From Fragum whitleyi (Eukaryota > Mollusca > Bivalvia > Cardiida > Cardiidae), in assembly GCA_948146395.1 (NCBI GenBank), contig OX411552.1, positions 52,564,399 through 52,628,398 of the forward strand: 64,000 bases of DNA, written 5' to 3'. The notes beneath the pieces were generated by a model. It was not told the DNA's origin. It saw only the letters and a program-made list of their open reading frames with translations, and ran no database searches. Below, piece by piece: positions 23,066 through 34,456 of this stretch (position 1 is the first letter of the stretch; each line of letters starts with the position of its first letter). The position numbers and the translations under genes are program-made.

Positions 23066-23455
23066 TGTATAGGATAGAAAACGAGTGCCGTGGTATATGG
23101 GAAATAGACACGAGCTTTAGCGCGGCACGAGATTTTCTATCTGACTTAGACCACGCTTTTCTAACAATGTCTGATTTTTCCCCCAAGCCACTTTACATTG
23201 AAAAAAAAAGGCTAAAACTCGCTGTAGTATTACTGTTACTATGTGTAATTACGCTGAAATTACTTATAAAACTATTTTTTGTTTCTTATTGCAGATCTTT
23301 TGCATTTTTGCCACTGTAGAAAGTCTTTTCGAAAATCACTCGTATAAAATGTCGTTATATGTCGAGATTCAGCGCTCGAAGTTGTATCTTTGATATATAC
23401 TCTAGAAATACTGTTCTCTGATTGGCCAATTCGCTTCAAGCGTGGTCTGAAAACT
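23066..23455 (+). repeat. Family 2 dispersed repeat, copy with lost hairpin arm
   Basis: It begins GATAGAAAACGAGTGCCGTG and continues GACTTAGACCACGCTTTTCT, GCCACTGTAGAAAGTCTTTT and CTGATTGGCCAATTCGCTTC + AAGCGTGGTCT. It is the same as 26590-27020 but lacks the right arm of the internal stem-loop. Confidence 0.6.
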
Positions 23456-24124
23456 GGTTAATGATGGACGCTTCGTTGATAGTTAATTTTGAAAATACAA
23501 CATTTGAAACATGCTGAATTTCAATTGCATTTTGTTCTGCTACATTGTATGATAAAAGCATCTCTGTCGACCATAAAATACAAATTAAACCCGGTAGATT
23601 GTACAAGAACGCAATTACTCTCTAGTATGTTACTAAATTATTCAGCATATATCAACTGTCGTTAGTAGGGATTCCACTAATTTGTGCTTTAAACAAGTGG
23701 ATTTTACATCAATTTACTCATATTGCCCTTTATGCTTTTCGCCGTTTCAAGTCAGCCTCGGCGATATCCTTAGGTCAGCCAAAAGTCTGCTCGCAGTTTC
23801 ATTCATACCTGCTCCCTAGGATAAAAAAAATTCAATGATTTAAACAAGATGAGCTGATAATCTATGACATTTTTTAAGGTTGAATGGCTGCAAGTCCTAT
23901 CCCCTGCCTTTGGTCTCATGTTCCTTCTAGCCTAGCCTGGCTCCCAGGCTGTCAGTTAGTGTTATATAAGGTACATCACTCATGTTTTACTATTCCAAAT
24001 TACCTACCATATTCTCAAAAAACTGACACTGATATGCCAGTCAGAGAAATACAAGCCGATAAGAAATTATACTTTCTCTAGATGAATTGCTCATTTCACA
24101 ATACTTCAGATCAGTGGGACGGGA

Positions 24125-24390
24125 GCCAGTCTACTGCTAGTCTGACAATCATGATTTTAGCTCTTTTTTTTTAAAAAAAAAGTCTATGCGCTGACAATCT
24201 ACGCCAATTTTTAAGGATGTAGGGCTTTTGGTTCATCGGCAGAAAATATTTAAAAGGTTTCAAAATTGATCCGAGGTCTTCCACCTCCCACGCTTGTCCA
24301 ACATTCAGGATTTTAGCAATTTTAATTAAAGTTTATGAGCTGATGATCCACGCCGAATTTCAAGACTGCACGGCTTCTTGTTCAGAAGAA

Positions 24391-24422
<32 letters not shown>

Positions 24423-24806
24423 AGATCAGATAATTTGATCCAAGTCCTACCCCCTCCCTGATGCTTTGCCCCTGGTGGCCCAACAATCATGATTTTAGCT
24501 ATTTTGATAAAGGTCTATGAGCTGATGATCCATGCCAAATTTCAAGGTTGTAGGGCTTCTGGTTCCGAAGGAGAAGAATTTTAGAGTTTTTCTTTAAAAA
24601 ATTACGTTTTTTGCCATTGTAATAAAAGTTTCAACCGATTTCAATTCTTTAGTGGATGACTACCTCGGGAACATTTCTGTAAAATTTTGTGAAAATTGGT
24701 CAAGTAGTTTAGTAAGAGATGTGTTTTGAAAAATGTTGACGGACGAAGCAGGACGGAGGGTGATCACAAAAACTCACGTGCGCACTTCGTGCTCAGGTGA
24801 GCAAAA
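24125..24806. mobile_element. Tandem-unit element ending in CTCAGGTGAGC
   Basis: Three units about 150-170 bp apart are anchored on GAGCTGATGATCCATGCCAA-like motifs (about 24192, 24337 and 24511). A shared 3' end follows, with GACGGACGAAGCAGGACGGA and GCACTTCGTGCTCAGGTGAG (to 24804). The left terminus is not identifiable. It includes a GAA microsatellite at 24385-24426, which expands the GAAGAAG present in every unit. Confidence 0.6.
24385..24426. repeat. GAA microsatellite
   Basis: About 14 GAA units with one GAG interruption, inside the tandem-unit element 24125-24806. Confidence 0.9.
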
Positions 24807-24989
24807 AATCACAAATAGGAATAAGATCAATGAAAACAAATTGACCATAACAACGAAACTAGAATGATGTCCATGAAAAACATACGTCGAGCCGATAAAT
24901 GGTGGGACTTCATATGTGACCTTCATATTCAAAGTTATTTTCTTAACATTTGTTGTTAAAATTGAGTGTAAAGGAAGAACTTGGACGTA

Positions 24990-25195
24990 AACAGAAACTT
25001 ACACTCATACCGACTAAAGAAATCTAAATCACTCGTTCAGGGCTCCATCCAAAACTCTCATACATTCAAAGTCTTGCTCAGTTTTTTAAGAACTCACAGA
25101 ATCGTTCAAAAACGCCCTGACAAACTGTTCAAGCCGTTTTTTCCCATTTTATTGCAAAGGATCGAATCATTCCATAAAACTATCCGCTAGTGTGG
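24990..25195. repeat. Diverged MITE family 1-like fragment
   Basis: It contains GGCTCCATCCAAAACTCTCA, GTTCAAAAACGCCCTGACAA and similar motifs of the family 1 interior. No recognisable ends. Confidence 0.35.
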
Positions 25196-25365
25196 ATTTG
25201 AAATAGTCTGGTTTGTCGGCGAATGTAGCGCGAAATCATTGACATGACTGACCGTAACCTCTATAAGCATTAATTACATGCTTGACTGATTGTCGCATGG
25301 CATCTCCGTTAGGTTTCGTTTAAACTCTTGAATCAAGTTTCATAATAAATACCTATTAAATGACA

Positions 25366-25408
25366 CTTTATTTTATTTTATTTTATTTTATTTTATTTTA
25401 TTTTTTTT
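25366..25408. repeat. TTTTA microsatellite
   Basis: Seven to eight TTTTA units followed by a T run. Confidence 0.9.
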
Positions 25409-25508
25409 TTGATAATGTTGAAGGTGATCTTCAACGAGAGCGCTTCTCAACGAGATTTGCGTTACGTCATATGCTAATTTTTAAAAAACATTGCCCGTTA
25501 GTTTCTTT

Positions 25509-25541
25509 TTTTGTTTGTTTGTTTGTTTGTTTGTTTGTTTG
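25509..25541. repeat. TTTG microsatellite
   Basis: About eight TTTG units. A shorter run of the same motif is at 30627-30646. Confidence 0.9.
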
Positions 25542-25872
25542 AATGTGGTTTAACGACTATTTTAATTTTTTTCTCGATTTAATTGCACGGCTGAAGCACC
25601 TAACTATGGATATTTGAATTTTTCCTTACGAATACTACCACGACAACTCTTCCGATTCCCCAGTTGCTCATCCCACATAGGTTTTCGATTATCAACCAAA
25701 TTTGCCATCAAGATCATTTAACAATGACTTGTGTTTTTCATATTTGAGTTCAGGAGATAGTATGCGATAAAATAAATGCGGCAGTGTAAAAAAAGTTAAT
25801 TGTCATTCGCAAACTAGTCAAATGGGACTATCAGAAGAAAGAAAAAAATATATTAAAAAAAGTGGGATAAAA

Positions 25873-25937
25873 GCTGATTTGAACCCTTGACCCATGCAAC
25901 TGTAGTCATCAGACTAGACCCCTCGACCACACAGTCG
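25873..25937 (-). repeat. tRNA-like SINE head
   Basis: The minus strand shows GTGTGGTCGAGGGGTCTAGT (A-box-like) and GGGTCAAGGGTTCAAATCAG (B box), with tRNA-like spacing. No clear tail is visible. Confidence 0.45.
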
Positions 25938-26589
25938 AACAAAGTGTATAGGTACTAAATTACTTTATACAAACATTATTTAAAACCCATATCCTCCGCA
26001 GATTTACGATGTTTTTCAAAGACTTGCGACTACCCTCGATCATAAATGTATTCATTGGTTACTTTATTCATTGCATAAAGGTCAAGTCATGTCAATAATT
26101 TCAACCTATACACACAAATATATTATAAAGAACATTACATGAAATTTTTTAAGGGGGTAATAGAATTCAAAGTTTCCAGTTTCATTCATTTCTAACGAAG
26201 TAGATCTAGTTAATATCCGGTTACACCCACTAAGTATCATTTAAAAGTCGCAAAAACGACTCAATTATTTTCTTTCTAAAATCATTCCAAAACAATAAAT
26301 GTTGTTTTTTTTAGTTCTTTTAATTTCTTTTAGTTTTTTTAGTCGGTAAGATTGTAAATTTCTCGACATTCTTCATCTATAATACACACATTTTAGATAG
26401 ACTAAATTCGTGAAAAACAAAGTTATGGGGCCCCTTTAACAACTAAACTTCTATCGAAAAAAAAAATAATGGTCAAAATCATAAATCGTACCTGGTGTTT
26501 TCATTCATTATTACATTCTGCCTCATGCAGTTATAAACGTGCATGCATCTACAACACATACAACCAATAATATTAACAAGGATACGTAT

Positions 26590-27020
26590 TGATAGAAAAC
26601 GAGTGCCGTGGTTTATGGGAAATAGACACGAGCTTTAGCGAGTGGCTATTTCCTACATACCACGGCACGACATTTTCTATCTGACTTAGACCACGCTTTT
26701 CTAATATTCACTGTAGAACTCGCTGTAGTATTACTGTAACTATGTCTAATAACACTGAAATTTCTTATAAACTTATTTTTGTTTCTAATTGCAGATCATT
26801 TGCATTTTTGCCACTGTAGAAAGTCTTTTCGAAAAAGCACTCATATGAAATGTTCGTTATCTTTTTGACATGACTCTGCACGTAAAACCTGTCAAGTTTC
26901 ACGTGCACGGCACACCACCATCGTATATCTGTAATTACAACGCTCGAAGTTGTATCTTTGATATATACTTTTGAATTACTGTTCTCTGATTGGCCAATTC
27001 GCCTCAAGCGTGGTCTAACT
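26590..27020 (+). repeat. Family 2 dispersed repeat, fullest copy
   Basis: It has the same order of blocks as 23066-23455, plus an internal stem-loop (GTGCCGTGGTTTATGGGAAA ... TTTCCTACATACCACGGCAC, 26602-26666) and a longer middle including CACGTGCACGGCACACCACC. Confidence 0.6.
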
Positions 27021-27279
27021 ACCGGAATGACAAATGGTTTTATCTATGCGTGCACGTGGGATATTGATTCGTATATTGTACCAAGTAATATTCTGAAGAA
27101 TAATCGTGTTTGCCGCCCATCTGTTTGTGTTGATGACTGAAAGTTTTTTTGTTTGAATAGCGCTAAAGCCGCTTTCAACTTTTTTCTCTATCTAGCGGAA
27201 ATTAATTTCTAGATTTCAATGATATACATAAACTGTGTTCAAGCATAAAACTGAATTTACACTATTCATTATTGTTCTT

Positions 27280-27535
27280 GACCGTCGCAAAAGGGGCATA
27301 ACTCTACAAAAATGATCCAGAGTTATCCCCTTTGATATGCTGGATAACCCTTGTGATGTGCACCACACATGCCAAGTTTCATTAAGATTTCTTCAATTAC
27401 AACAGATATATCATGACAAAGGTTAAAGTCTGTCACGCCAACGCCAACCACAACGCCAACACTAACGCGAATGACGATAGGGTGAGGCTGGTCATAATAC
27501 CTTGGGTTTTCTCTGAAAACAGCCGAGTTAAAAGT
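27280..27535. repeat. Dispersed element with GCATAACTCTACAAAAATGA
   Basis: AAAAGGGGCATAACTCTACA, GTGCACCACACATGCCAAGT and an ACGCCAACGCCAACCACAAC stretch. From memory this resembles short elements frequent in bivalve genomes. The minus-strand frame here is spurious. Confidence 0.4.
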
Positions 27536-27804
27536 GTAAGTTAGTTCAATCTGATGATACAAACAAATCCGTTCTGAAAAGCCTTTAAAAATAGATGATT
27601 ACAGACAGCGGTGACACTCTGAAATAATTTTTTGAAAATAAAAAAAAAGTACATGCGTAGACCCTATGTTTGGTGTACTCATCGGAATCGGTTTATGCAA
27701 CTATCCATCTTTTATCTGTAGTTTCTCAAACCAGTACAAACACAATGTTTCATCCGCGCCATCAGCTGGTCATCCTGCTAACGTTCTATTTATCATACGT
27801 ATAA

Positions 27805-27944
27805 ATTGGTGGGAGATAAACGACCCCCGACACATTTGTCACATTTGTCAAATCCCGGAAGAAAGCTGACCGAGCCGGGGTTCCAACCCACGATTCACGG
27901 ATTGTCAGCCCGATGCGTTATTGCAGAATAAACCAGGCTCGGTC
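27805..27944 (-). repeat. tRNA-derived SINE, decayed copy of the 2330-2467 family
   Basis: The minus strand from 27944 reads GACCGAGCCTGGTTTATTCT then GCAATAACGCATCGG, and ends with GGGTTGGAACCCC (B-box-like, mutated). The body has TTTATCTCCCA, matching TTTGTCTCCCA of the 2.4-kb copy. Confidence 0.5.
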
Positions 27945-28765
27945 CTCATATCCGTACCCCACCTCTGTGTATAATTCGATTTAAACTTTAGTTTAACGAC
28001 CAATCAGATGAAATGATGTTTTGCGTATTCGTGTACATTCAACAGATCAACAAATCTACATAACGATGGAATTTCTAATTTATCAAGAGAGTTCGGGCCA
28101 ATTAAATATATATTTATCAAGTCATATCTGCTACGTAAACTAACAAAAATGTAGTTTTCTTGGGTGAAATATTCGATATTAATTTTAGAGATTCTACATT
28201 TGGCATGAAGTCTTCCTCAGATGCTTGTGTATGATTTGGTTTTATCATCGAGAGAATACGTTGTGAGAATTTTCACGGTATTCTATATTTTCACAATGAT
28301 AATGATTAAAATTAGTCTTCCAAGGACATATAATAACGCTTGAGCCATAGAATCATACATAAGTGTTGGCTTTTGATTAAACTTTTTTCATATTTACTTG
28401 TTTAAACCTGAGTTATACTAGAAAATGACCATATTGCCACATAAATGAAGATGCTGAAAGCATTGAATGCACAAATGCTGTATAATTCTTGTCCGTAGCC
28501 TTCAAATACAAAGGAAATTTGCAGACAAATGACATTTTACTTGTAATATATACGAAGTTTACAACTTTAAAAGAAGAAGTTATCCCGTAAATAAATAGAT
28601 GCACCCTCCTTGTATGTGGTGGTAAAAAATAGGGGTGCAACCGTAAATTTCACGCGCGCACCCTCATTTTTTGGTCTTTCGCCTGTAAAAAGTAAGGATT
28701 CAGGACCAGAGTTTATACCTGCTAGAAGAAATTAAGACTATTTCGTCACATTAAGTTTGCAACAC

Positions 28766-28930
28766 TTAAGGTAGTGGACCCGTAAAAGTTTTGCAACATC
28801 TCATAAGTATTGAACTTTAACAGTGTTAACTAAGGTTTCCAAATGATTTTCATTTGGAAACCTCGGTTAACATTGTGAAAGAATATGTGGTCCGAAATGT
28901 TGCGGAACTATTACGGGTCCACTACCTTAA
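28766..28930. mobile_element. Foldback element with TTAA ends
   Basis: It begins TTAAGGTAGTGGACCCGTAA and ends with the complement TTACGGGTCCACTACCTTAA. Homology between the arms continues to a central stem GTTTCCAAATGATTTTCATT + TGGAAAC. The whole 165 bp can fold as one imperfect hairpin. The TTAA ends would suit a piggyBac-type target. Confidence 0.65.
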
Positions 28931-29320
28931 CTGTTTGAATGAAGTCTCGGTGCAGAACAAATGGCTTATACGCTCAACAGAGTCCATCGAGGTATTTTAT
29001 TTGCACTGAACTCATGAGAACAAAAGTCGATATGACCCATGTTATTTTCTCCGAAACTTTCTGAAATAATGTGTGCAGCACGCAATATGATGTTTATCAT
29101 CAAAAAGTTCTGAATATTCCTGCGATTTATTGGTAGAACGTTATTTCCTAGGAGAATTTGCTTGCATATCAATCTGGAAAAGGAAATCGGAATGAGCTAA
29201 TTGCCACAATTCAGAGTGTCATTTTTCAAAATTAATATTTCTTCTGCAATATCAGGGCACATTTCAAACAATTTTGTCTGTGAAAAATTATCTCAAAAAT
29301 GCAAGTTCCATAATATGTTA

Positions 29321-29743
29321 CAGTTTGTAACGTAGAGAAATTCATATTTATCCAATTCAAAAACATTCTAAACCGCTCAATCGACCCTCCATTCATTTAT
29401 TCAAAAGACTCACTCAAACTGTTCAGAAACGCCCCGAAATCATCCGAAAATGCCCAAAAATCATTCACATTTTTTTACAACTAAATTGGAATCGAAGAAA
29501 TCATTCATTGTTTTTATTAACTGGTGTTGATTTGGAAGTGTTCTCGAATACACACAAAACCTTTTAAATGCAAAGTACGAATTTATTTTTAAAGGGAGGT
29601 AATGAAATATCAATTGTACGAAATTAGCGATATTGTTTACCTCCTTTCAATATCACTCGAAACTTGTTCACATACTAATACAATATCAATCTATGATCAT
29701 TACAAAATCATTCAAATTGTCAATTTCACGGTGTTTCCAACTA
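29321..29743. mobile_element. TA-flanked MITE, family 1 (diverged copy)
   Basis: The left end is CAGTTTGTAACGTAGAGAAA after TA (29319-29320). The right end is TTTCACGGTGTTTCCAACTA before TA (29744-29745). The interior follows the family with substitutions. Confidence 0.7.
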
Positions 29744-29989
29744 TATTTTTTGCGTTTAAAACATTCATAATAAATTTTTTAATTCGGTTCATTTCGTAAC
29801 TTCACGAAACTTCATGAGATTGGTAAATAAGGGTGCTTTGTTAATCTTAGCCACAGCTTGTCAATGGTCGCTCAAATCCCCTAACTACAGCTTGAACATG
29901 CTAGATTTTGATCGCCCATTGACGATATTCAAAAAGAGAGGACCAGGAATATTTCTATTTTAAACAGTTCCTTCGCACTTATTTAATAT

Positions 29990-30120
29990 CATATGAGCCT
30001 ATGCGTGACCTTTCCTACAATTTAATATGTGCGCAGAGCAACCCTCTGAAAAACCTGTGAAGCCGCACAGTTTGCCCATAGTCTTCACTATGCGCTTTAT
30101 GGACCGATGTTATATTCTTC
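29990..30120. repeat. Dispersed repeat, ATGAGCCTRTGCGTG family
   Basis: CATATGAGCCTATGCGTGAC and AGTCTTCACTATGCGCTTTA belong to a family also seen at 34930-35140 and 61435-61640. Confidence 0.4.
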
Positions 30121-31424
30121 TTTCTGGCGATCATAATGTACCTTTGCAGTTGCGAAACAATAAATTGTAGTTAATGATTTATCCTTAAAAACGTGATGAA
30201 TTGAAACTTTATGAAAGTCTCCAAAATTTTACGTGTGTGTGTTAGGAGGTGAGCTTGGTCAGATTACCCCCCCCCCCTTTTTGATGAAAAATATACAATG
30301 ATACCGCGCTTTAAACTAACACAGAAGAATAAGACCCTAACGAGCCAGAGGAATGTATCAGTTTACGTGTCGAAAATGTGTTCGTCTTAAGATCCATGCA
30401 AATGAAAGCCCGGGACGCGAAGAGGCAGAATACACTAGGGAGTTAAATAAGATTAAACAGTTCAAATGATATTAATAACATGCAGATTGGGATGTGTCTG
30501 CGGCATATGTATTCGTTAAATAAGAGAGAGACTTTTCAGTAACAAAAACAAATTTTCTAAGAGCTAAAGAGATTTTTTTTATTCGCAGAGTGGCCTTAGG
30601 TCTATAATTAAGTGAAATAAGTGTTTTTGTTTGTTTGTTTGTTTTTACGTGTAAAACATCGATTCATTTCTTATTTAATGGCACTTATAAAAAAAGCGTA
30701 CTTAAAAATTTTTAGTGTCCACACGAATATCTAAGATCTGACAAGATGAACCAATTTTAACTTGTCGAAGATTAACTTAAACAATAACTCGGGCAAATTT
30801 AAGGTTGATTGAGGTTCTGATGTGGCCACAACAGTTTCCAAAAGATTTACCTCCAACTTTTATGAGCCCATATGACCCGTTTGCTTACTAGTTAGAATTA
30901 TTTCACGACAAGACAGTTTGGCTAAATTCAGGTTGATTGGGCAAAAAAGTGGTCTCTAGAGAGTTCCGCGTTGTTCTGTTGTTGACGATGTCGGACAGGC
31001 AATAGAAATCAAAAAACCATAACCCCCTTTAGCTCTTCAATGTCAAGTGAGTTAAAATTTCTGTTACAAAATCGAACATCCAGAGAACCACGCCAATTTG
31101 TAAAACTGTTGAACAGCACAAACACAGGCTCAACTTATCAGAGTATTGTCCCAATAAAAGCAAATAATTGGATAAATTGGTTCAGTCTGGAACACGACCA
31201 TTGCTACCTAGAGAATAATATCACGCCAATTTCTGACAATGTCATTGGGTTTAGTCTGTATGAAAGGCCTCCTTAACAAGATGGGCATCAAAAGGCAATT
31301 ATTGGCTGAACTGGCTTATTCTGGAACACAATGACTGTGTTATTAAGCTGGTTTTGGTAAGCAGTAAATATGATTGTAATTTGTTTCTTTCGTAATGTCC
31401 CTGGAGGTTGTCTGGCGTTAGGTA

Positions 31425-31875
31425 CAGTTAAAACAACCGTTAAATTGACATTCATTCCGATCAAAACCATTCTAATTCGGCCATTCATTGCTGCATTCAT
31501 TCATTCAAAACACTCACTCAAATCGGTCAAAAACGCTCCAATATCTTTAAAAAGCATAAAAAAAACCCCAATAAAAATCTTTAAAAAAAATGTTAAAGAC
31601 GATTAAAATGTCATTAAAATCGACCAAATTATTCTACGATTTTATTGACTAATGTTGATTCTGATTGGTCCACGAAGACACAAAAAAAAGATAATTACGT
31701 ATACTTTATAAAAGGGAGGTAATAAATATCTCTTATTTTGTTCATCTTGAACAAAATTAGCGATATTGGATTACATTCCTTTTATTTCACTCAAAACTCG
31801 CTCCACACACTCATTCAAATTCATTTCAAATTCATTCCAAAATCAGTCTTGTCAATTTCACGAATTTGTTAACTG
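31425..31875. mobile_element. TA-flanked MITE, family 1 (complete copy, with empty site nearby)
   Basis: The termini are CAGTTAAAACAACCGTTAAA at the left and ...TTTGTTAACTG at the right, flanked on both sides by TA (31423-31424, 31876-31877). The family consensus end is CAGTTRRTAACATCGTGAAA, followed by TTGACA. The interior is rich in CATTCAAAACACTCACTCAA-like motifs. A segment at 32029-32084 repeats the flanks without the element (GGCATTAGG-TA-ATTGAATGC), which defines the TA target duplication. TA targets and CAGT ends suggest mobilisation by a Tc1/mariner-type transposase. It has no coding capacity. Confidence 0.8.
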
Positions 31876-31908
31876 TAATTGAATGCGTAAATCAAAGTTT
31901 TCATACAG

Positions 31909-32020
31909 TTAAGGGCATAATAAAATTGACAGTCGTCCCGATCTAAACTATTTCAATTTTCTCACTCGGTGCCTCATTAAATGTAATTATAACATTCTGT
32001 TCAATTAAAAATAAATCAAT
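31909..32020. repeat. MITE family 1 left-end fragment
   Basis: ACAGTTAAGGGCATAATAAA then TTGACAGTCGTCCCGATC repeats the family left end about 35 bp after the complete copy 31425-31875. No right end follows. Confidence 0.45.
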
Positions 32021-32168
32021 CCAATCATATGATTGTATTTTGTTTCTGTTGTTATGTCTCTAGAAGTTATCTGGCATTAGGTAATTGAATGCTTGTGTCA
32101 AAATGTTCTTTTTTGTGTAGAAAAATCAAATTACTTCAAATATATAAGAAACTTATCTTCGTCAAATA

Positions 32169-32346
32169 CAGTCAAAACTGTCTTAAGCAAGCACCCAAGG
32201 GACATTCAAAAAGTGCTTGCTTAAGGCAGGTGCTTGCTAAATACAGGTCAATTTCAGTTCAATTGGTTCATTTGAGAACTCGGTGGCCGCTTGCTTAAGA
32301 CAGGTTGCTTGCTGAATACAGGTGGCAGCTAGCACAGGTTTGATTG
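32169..32346. mobile_element. TA-flanked MITE with CAGGTNGCTTGCTTAA-type internal repeats
   Basis: It lies between TA dinucleotides at 32167-32168 and 32347-32348. The ends are CAGTCAAAACTGTCTTAAGC and the complement of CAATCAAACCTGTGCTAGCT. The inside repeats GCTTGCTTAAG.CAGG / GCTTGCTAAATACAGG several times. This design is, from memory, widespread in invertebrate genomes. Confidence 0.65.
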
Positions 32347-32635
32347 TATGCAAAACTATGCGAAAGATGAACGTATGAGCAGGGTCTTCTGTTTTGGAGT
32401 GTTTTAATGCTAATAAATGCTTAATGAAGGACAAGTTACGTGAACAAGAAAGTCGACATATATGTTCCTTTTTCTATGACGCAGCAGTCTCTCAAAAAAA
32501 TATACCCTAAAAGTATGCGGAATCAAAAGAATCAAAATTTCGAGATAAACATATGAATAAATGTTACAACCGGTGATATAGCACAAAATGTCGTCAGATA
32601 ATAAATATTTTAGCTTCCCATTCATTTCCGAAATA

Positions 32636-32755
32636 TTAAGATTCATTAGGAGGAATTTTCAGAGCCTGCATGCAACATGACTAGTGCAAATGAAACATGA
32701 ATAATTAAATCAAACCGTATTTTACAGCTTTGGGAGACAATATAACAGATGTGAC
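32636..32755 (+). repeat. Dispersed repeat pair, copy 1
   Basis: TTAAGATTCATTAGGAGGAA and AACATGAATAATTAAATCAA + ACCGTATTTTAC recur at 45889-46000 in the same orientation. Confidence 0.45.
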
Positions 32756-32920
32756 GACTCTTTATGCGTTTAAGATGTAAAAAGGTGTAAGCTGCGTCAA
32801 TATAAAATGGCTAAAACTGTTCTATTTGACCATGGTGAGCGATGTGTTATTACCTCCCTTTGACGAAAAATAACGTGTGTGTTGTTTTATAGATATATTA
32901 GTTAGCCTTTATTAACTGAT

Positions 32921-33170
32921 CTGGGCCCGAGATTAAAAAATTTTTCTCAGGCTCAACTGAGAATTTTCTCAAATTTTAAATTTGAGTAAATTTATGAAAA
33001 TTAAAGATAACATTAAAAAGTTATCATTTATAACAAATTTTCAAAATAATAATATCTATTTTGTTAAAACATTAAAATCAGTATTTAAACAGAATAACAG
33101 TTTAAATACAAACTTAAGAAAATTTTGAATTAAAAATGAGATGAGAAAAGTTTTATAACCTCGGGCCCAG
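32921..33170. mobile_element. Short TIR element with CTGGGCCCGA ends
   Basis: It opens CTGGGCCCGAGATTAAAAAA and closes TTTTATAACCTCGGGCCCAG. The terminal 11 bp are perfectly inverted and similarity extends to about 29 bp. A relative lacking the ends is visible around 12955-13015 (GTCCGAGGCTATAAAACTTT). Confidence 0.65.
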
Positions 33171-34080
33171 AAGCTACCAAGTTCACGTTAGGCTAAGAAA
33201 TTATGGTGGAACTGTTCATGGGCGCCCTCGGACGGTTTTCAGCAATTCTTGGGGTGAAACAAGGTGCTATAAATGGAGCGCTTAGCGAGTGTTTTAAGCA
33301 TAAAATGACTTAGTGGAATCGGCATATACTTTACGATGATATTAACTAAACTTTACTTAATAACAAACTTTGCGAGTAGGTGGATGCCAAAAACTTTCGA
33401 TACTTAAGATAATACCCATTCAATGAAAATATACGGATGTAAACATAATCTTGAACTGATTCATCGTACCTGATTCAGATATCCAACAGAATATTTTCTA
33501 GCGACAGTTGATTCGGGTCTTGAATTATTTAGTAACATACTAGCGTGTTATTACATTGTTGTACAGTTTATCGGATTTTATTCGATTTTGTTTTATGTCT
33601 AGATTTTTTCAGCGGTATCTAAAACAACCACTATCATATTCAATGAGAACAGTGCTACAGTACTAGAGGGAAGGACTTTGGATTTTAGCTCCCAAACTTT
33701 TTTTTTTATTTATACTTGCATACGCGCCATCGCATTTTAAAAACAAAAGTTTTCATTGAGAAATAAAGCTTACAAGCCACTCGTATGTCCGCTTGTCATT
33801 TATTTTTCCGTCTCGCGCCTTTAAATGCAGTTTACCCATTTCTATACATATTTCTCCGAAATTACTGAATGCATTTCTCTAAATAATTTATACCAATTCC
33901 CGCTAAAGACGATGCTGAGTAAAACATGATCAACGAACGATTAAATCTAAACATAATAGAAGTTGATAACAAAACTCAGTGTTTTCCTGCGTTTTATCAT
34001 CAAATTTTAATATTCGCAAAATTTATCCAAAGAGGTTCGACAAGGATTAAAGAAATTTGTTTATAAGCCATCTTAATAAA

Positions 34081-34456
34081 CAGGGCTTGTGCTAGCTTTT
34101 TGAAATAGGGGGTCATTGACCCCTTGACTATAAAATTCTGGGGTCAAAACTGGTTTTACAGGGGTCAAAAAAAAAGAGCAAAAGATGAAAACTTATCAGT
34201 CTTTAAAGATCAATATAACTGAAACAACATAAACAATAAAGTGTAGACACACTTTATTGTTCATGTTGTATTATTCATACAGAACTTTTGTAATAACACT
34301 ATGAAGAAAACATTTGATCCACATAATCTTTTATATTATAAGGTTGCACCACTTGAAATTCAGTGGGTCAAAATGACCCCCTCCAGGAAATTTTTGAGGG
34401 TCAAATGGGATTTTGGGGAGTCAAAACCCTGGTTAAAGGGTCAAACACGAGCCCTG
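34081..34456. mobile_element. Short TIR element with CAGGGCTYGTG ends (hAT-like MITE candidate)
   Basis: It starts CAGGGCTTGTGCTAGC and ends CACGAGCCCTG. Interior GGGGTCAAAACTGG / CTGGTTAAAGGGTCAA-type motifs are partly inverted. CAGGG ends fit hAT elements. The flanks TTAATAAA / TTAAATCG resemble an 8-bp duplication only imperfectly. Confidence 0.5.
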
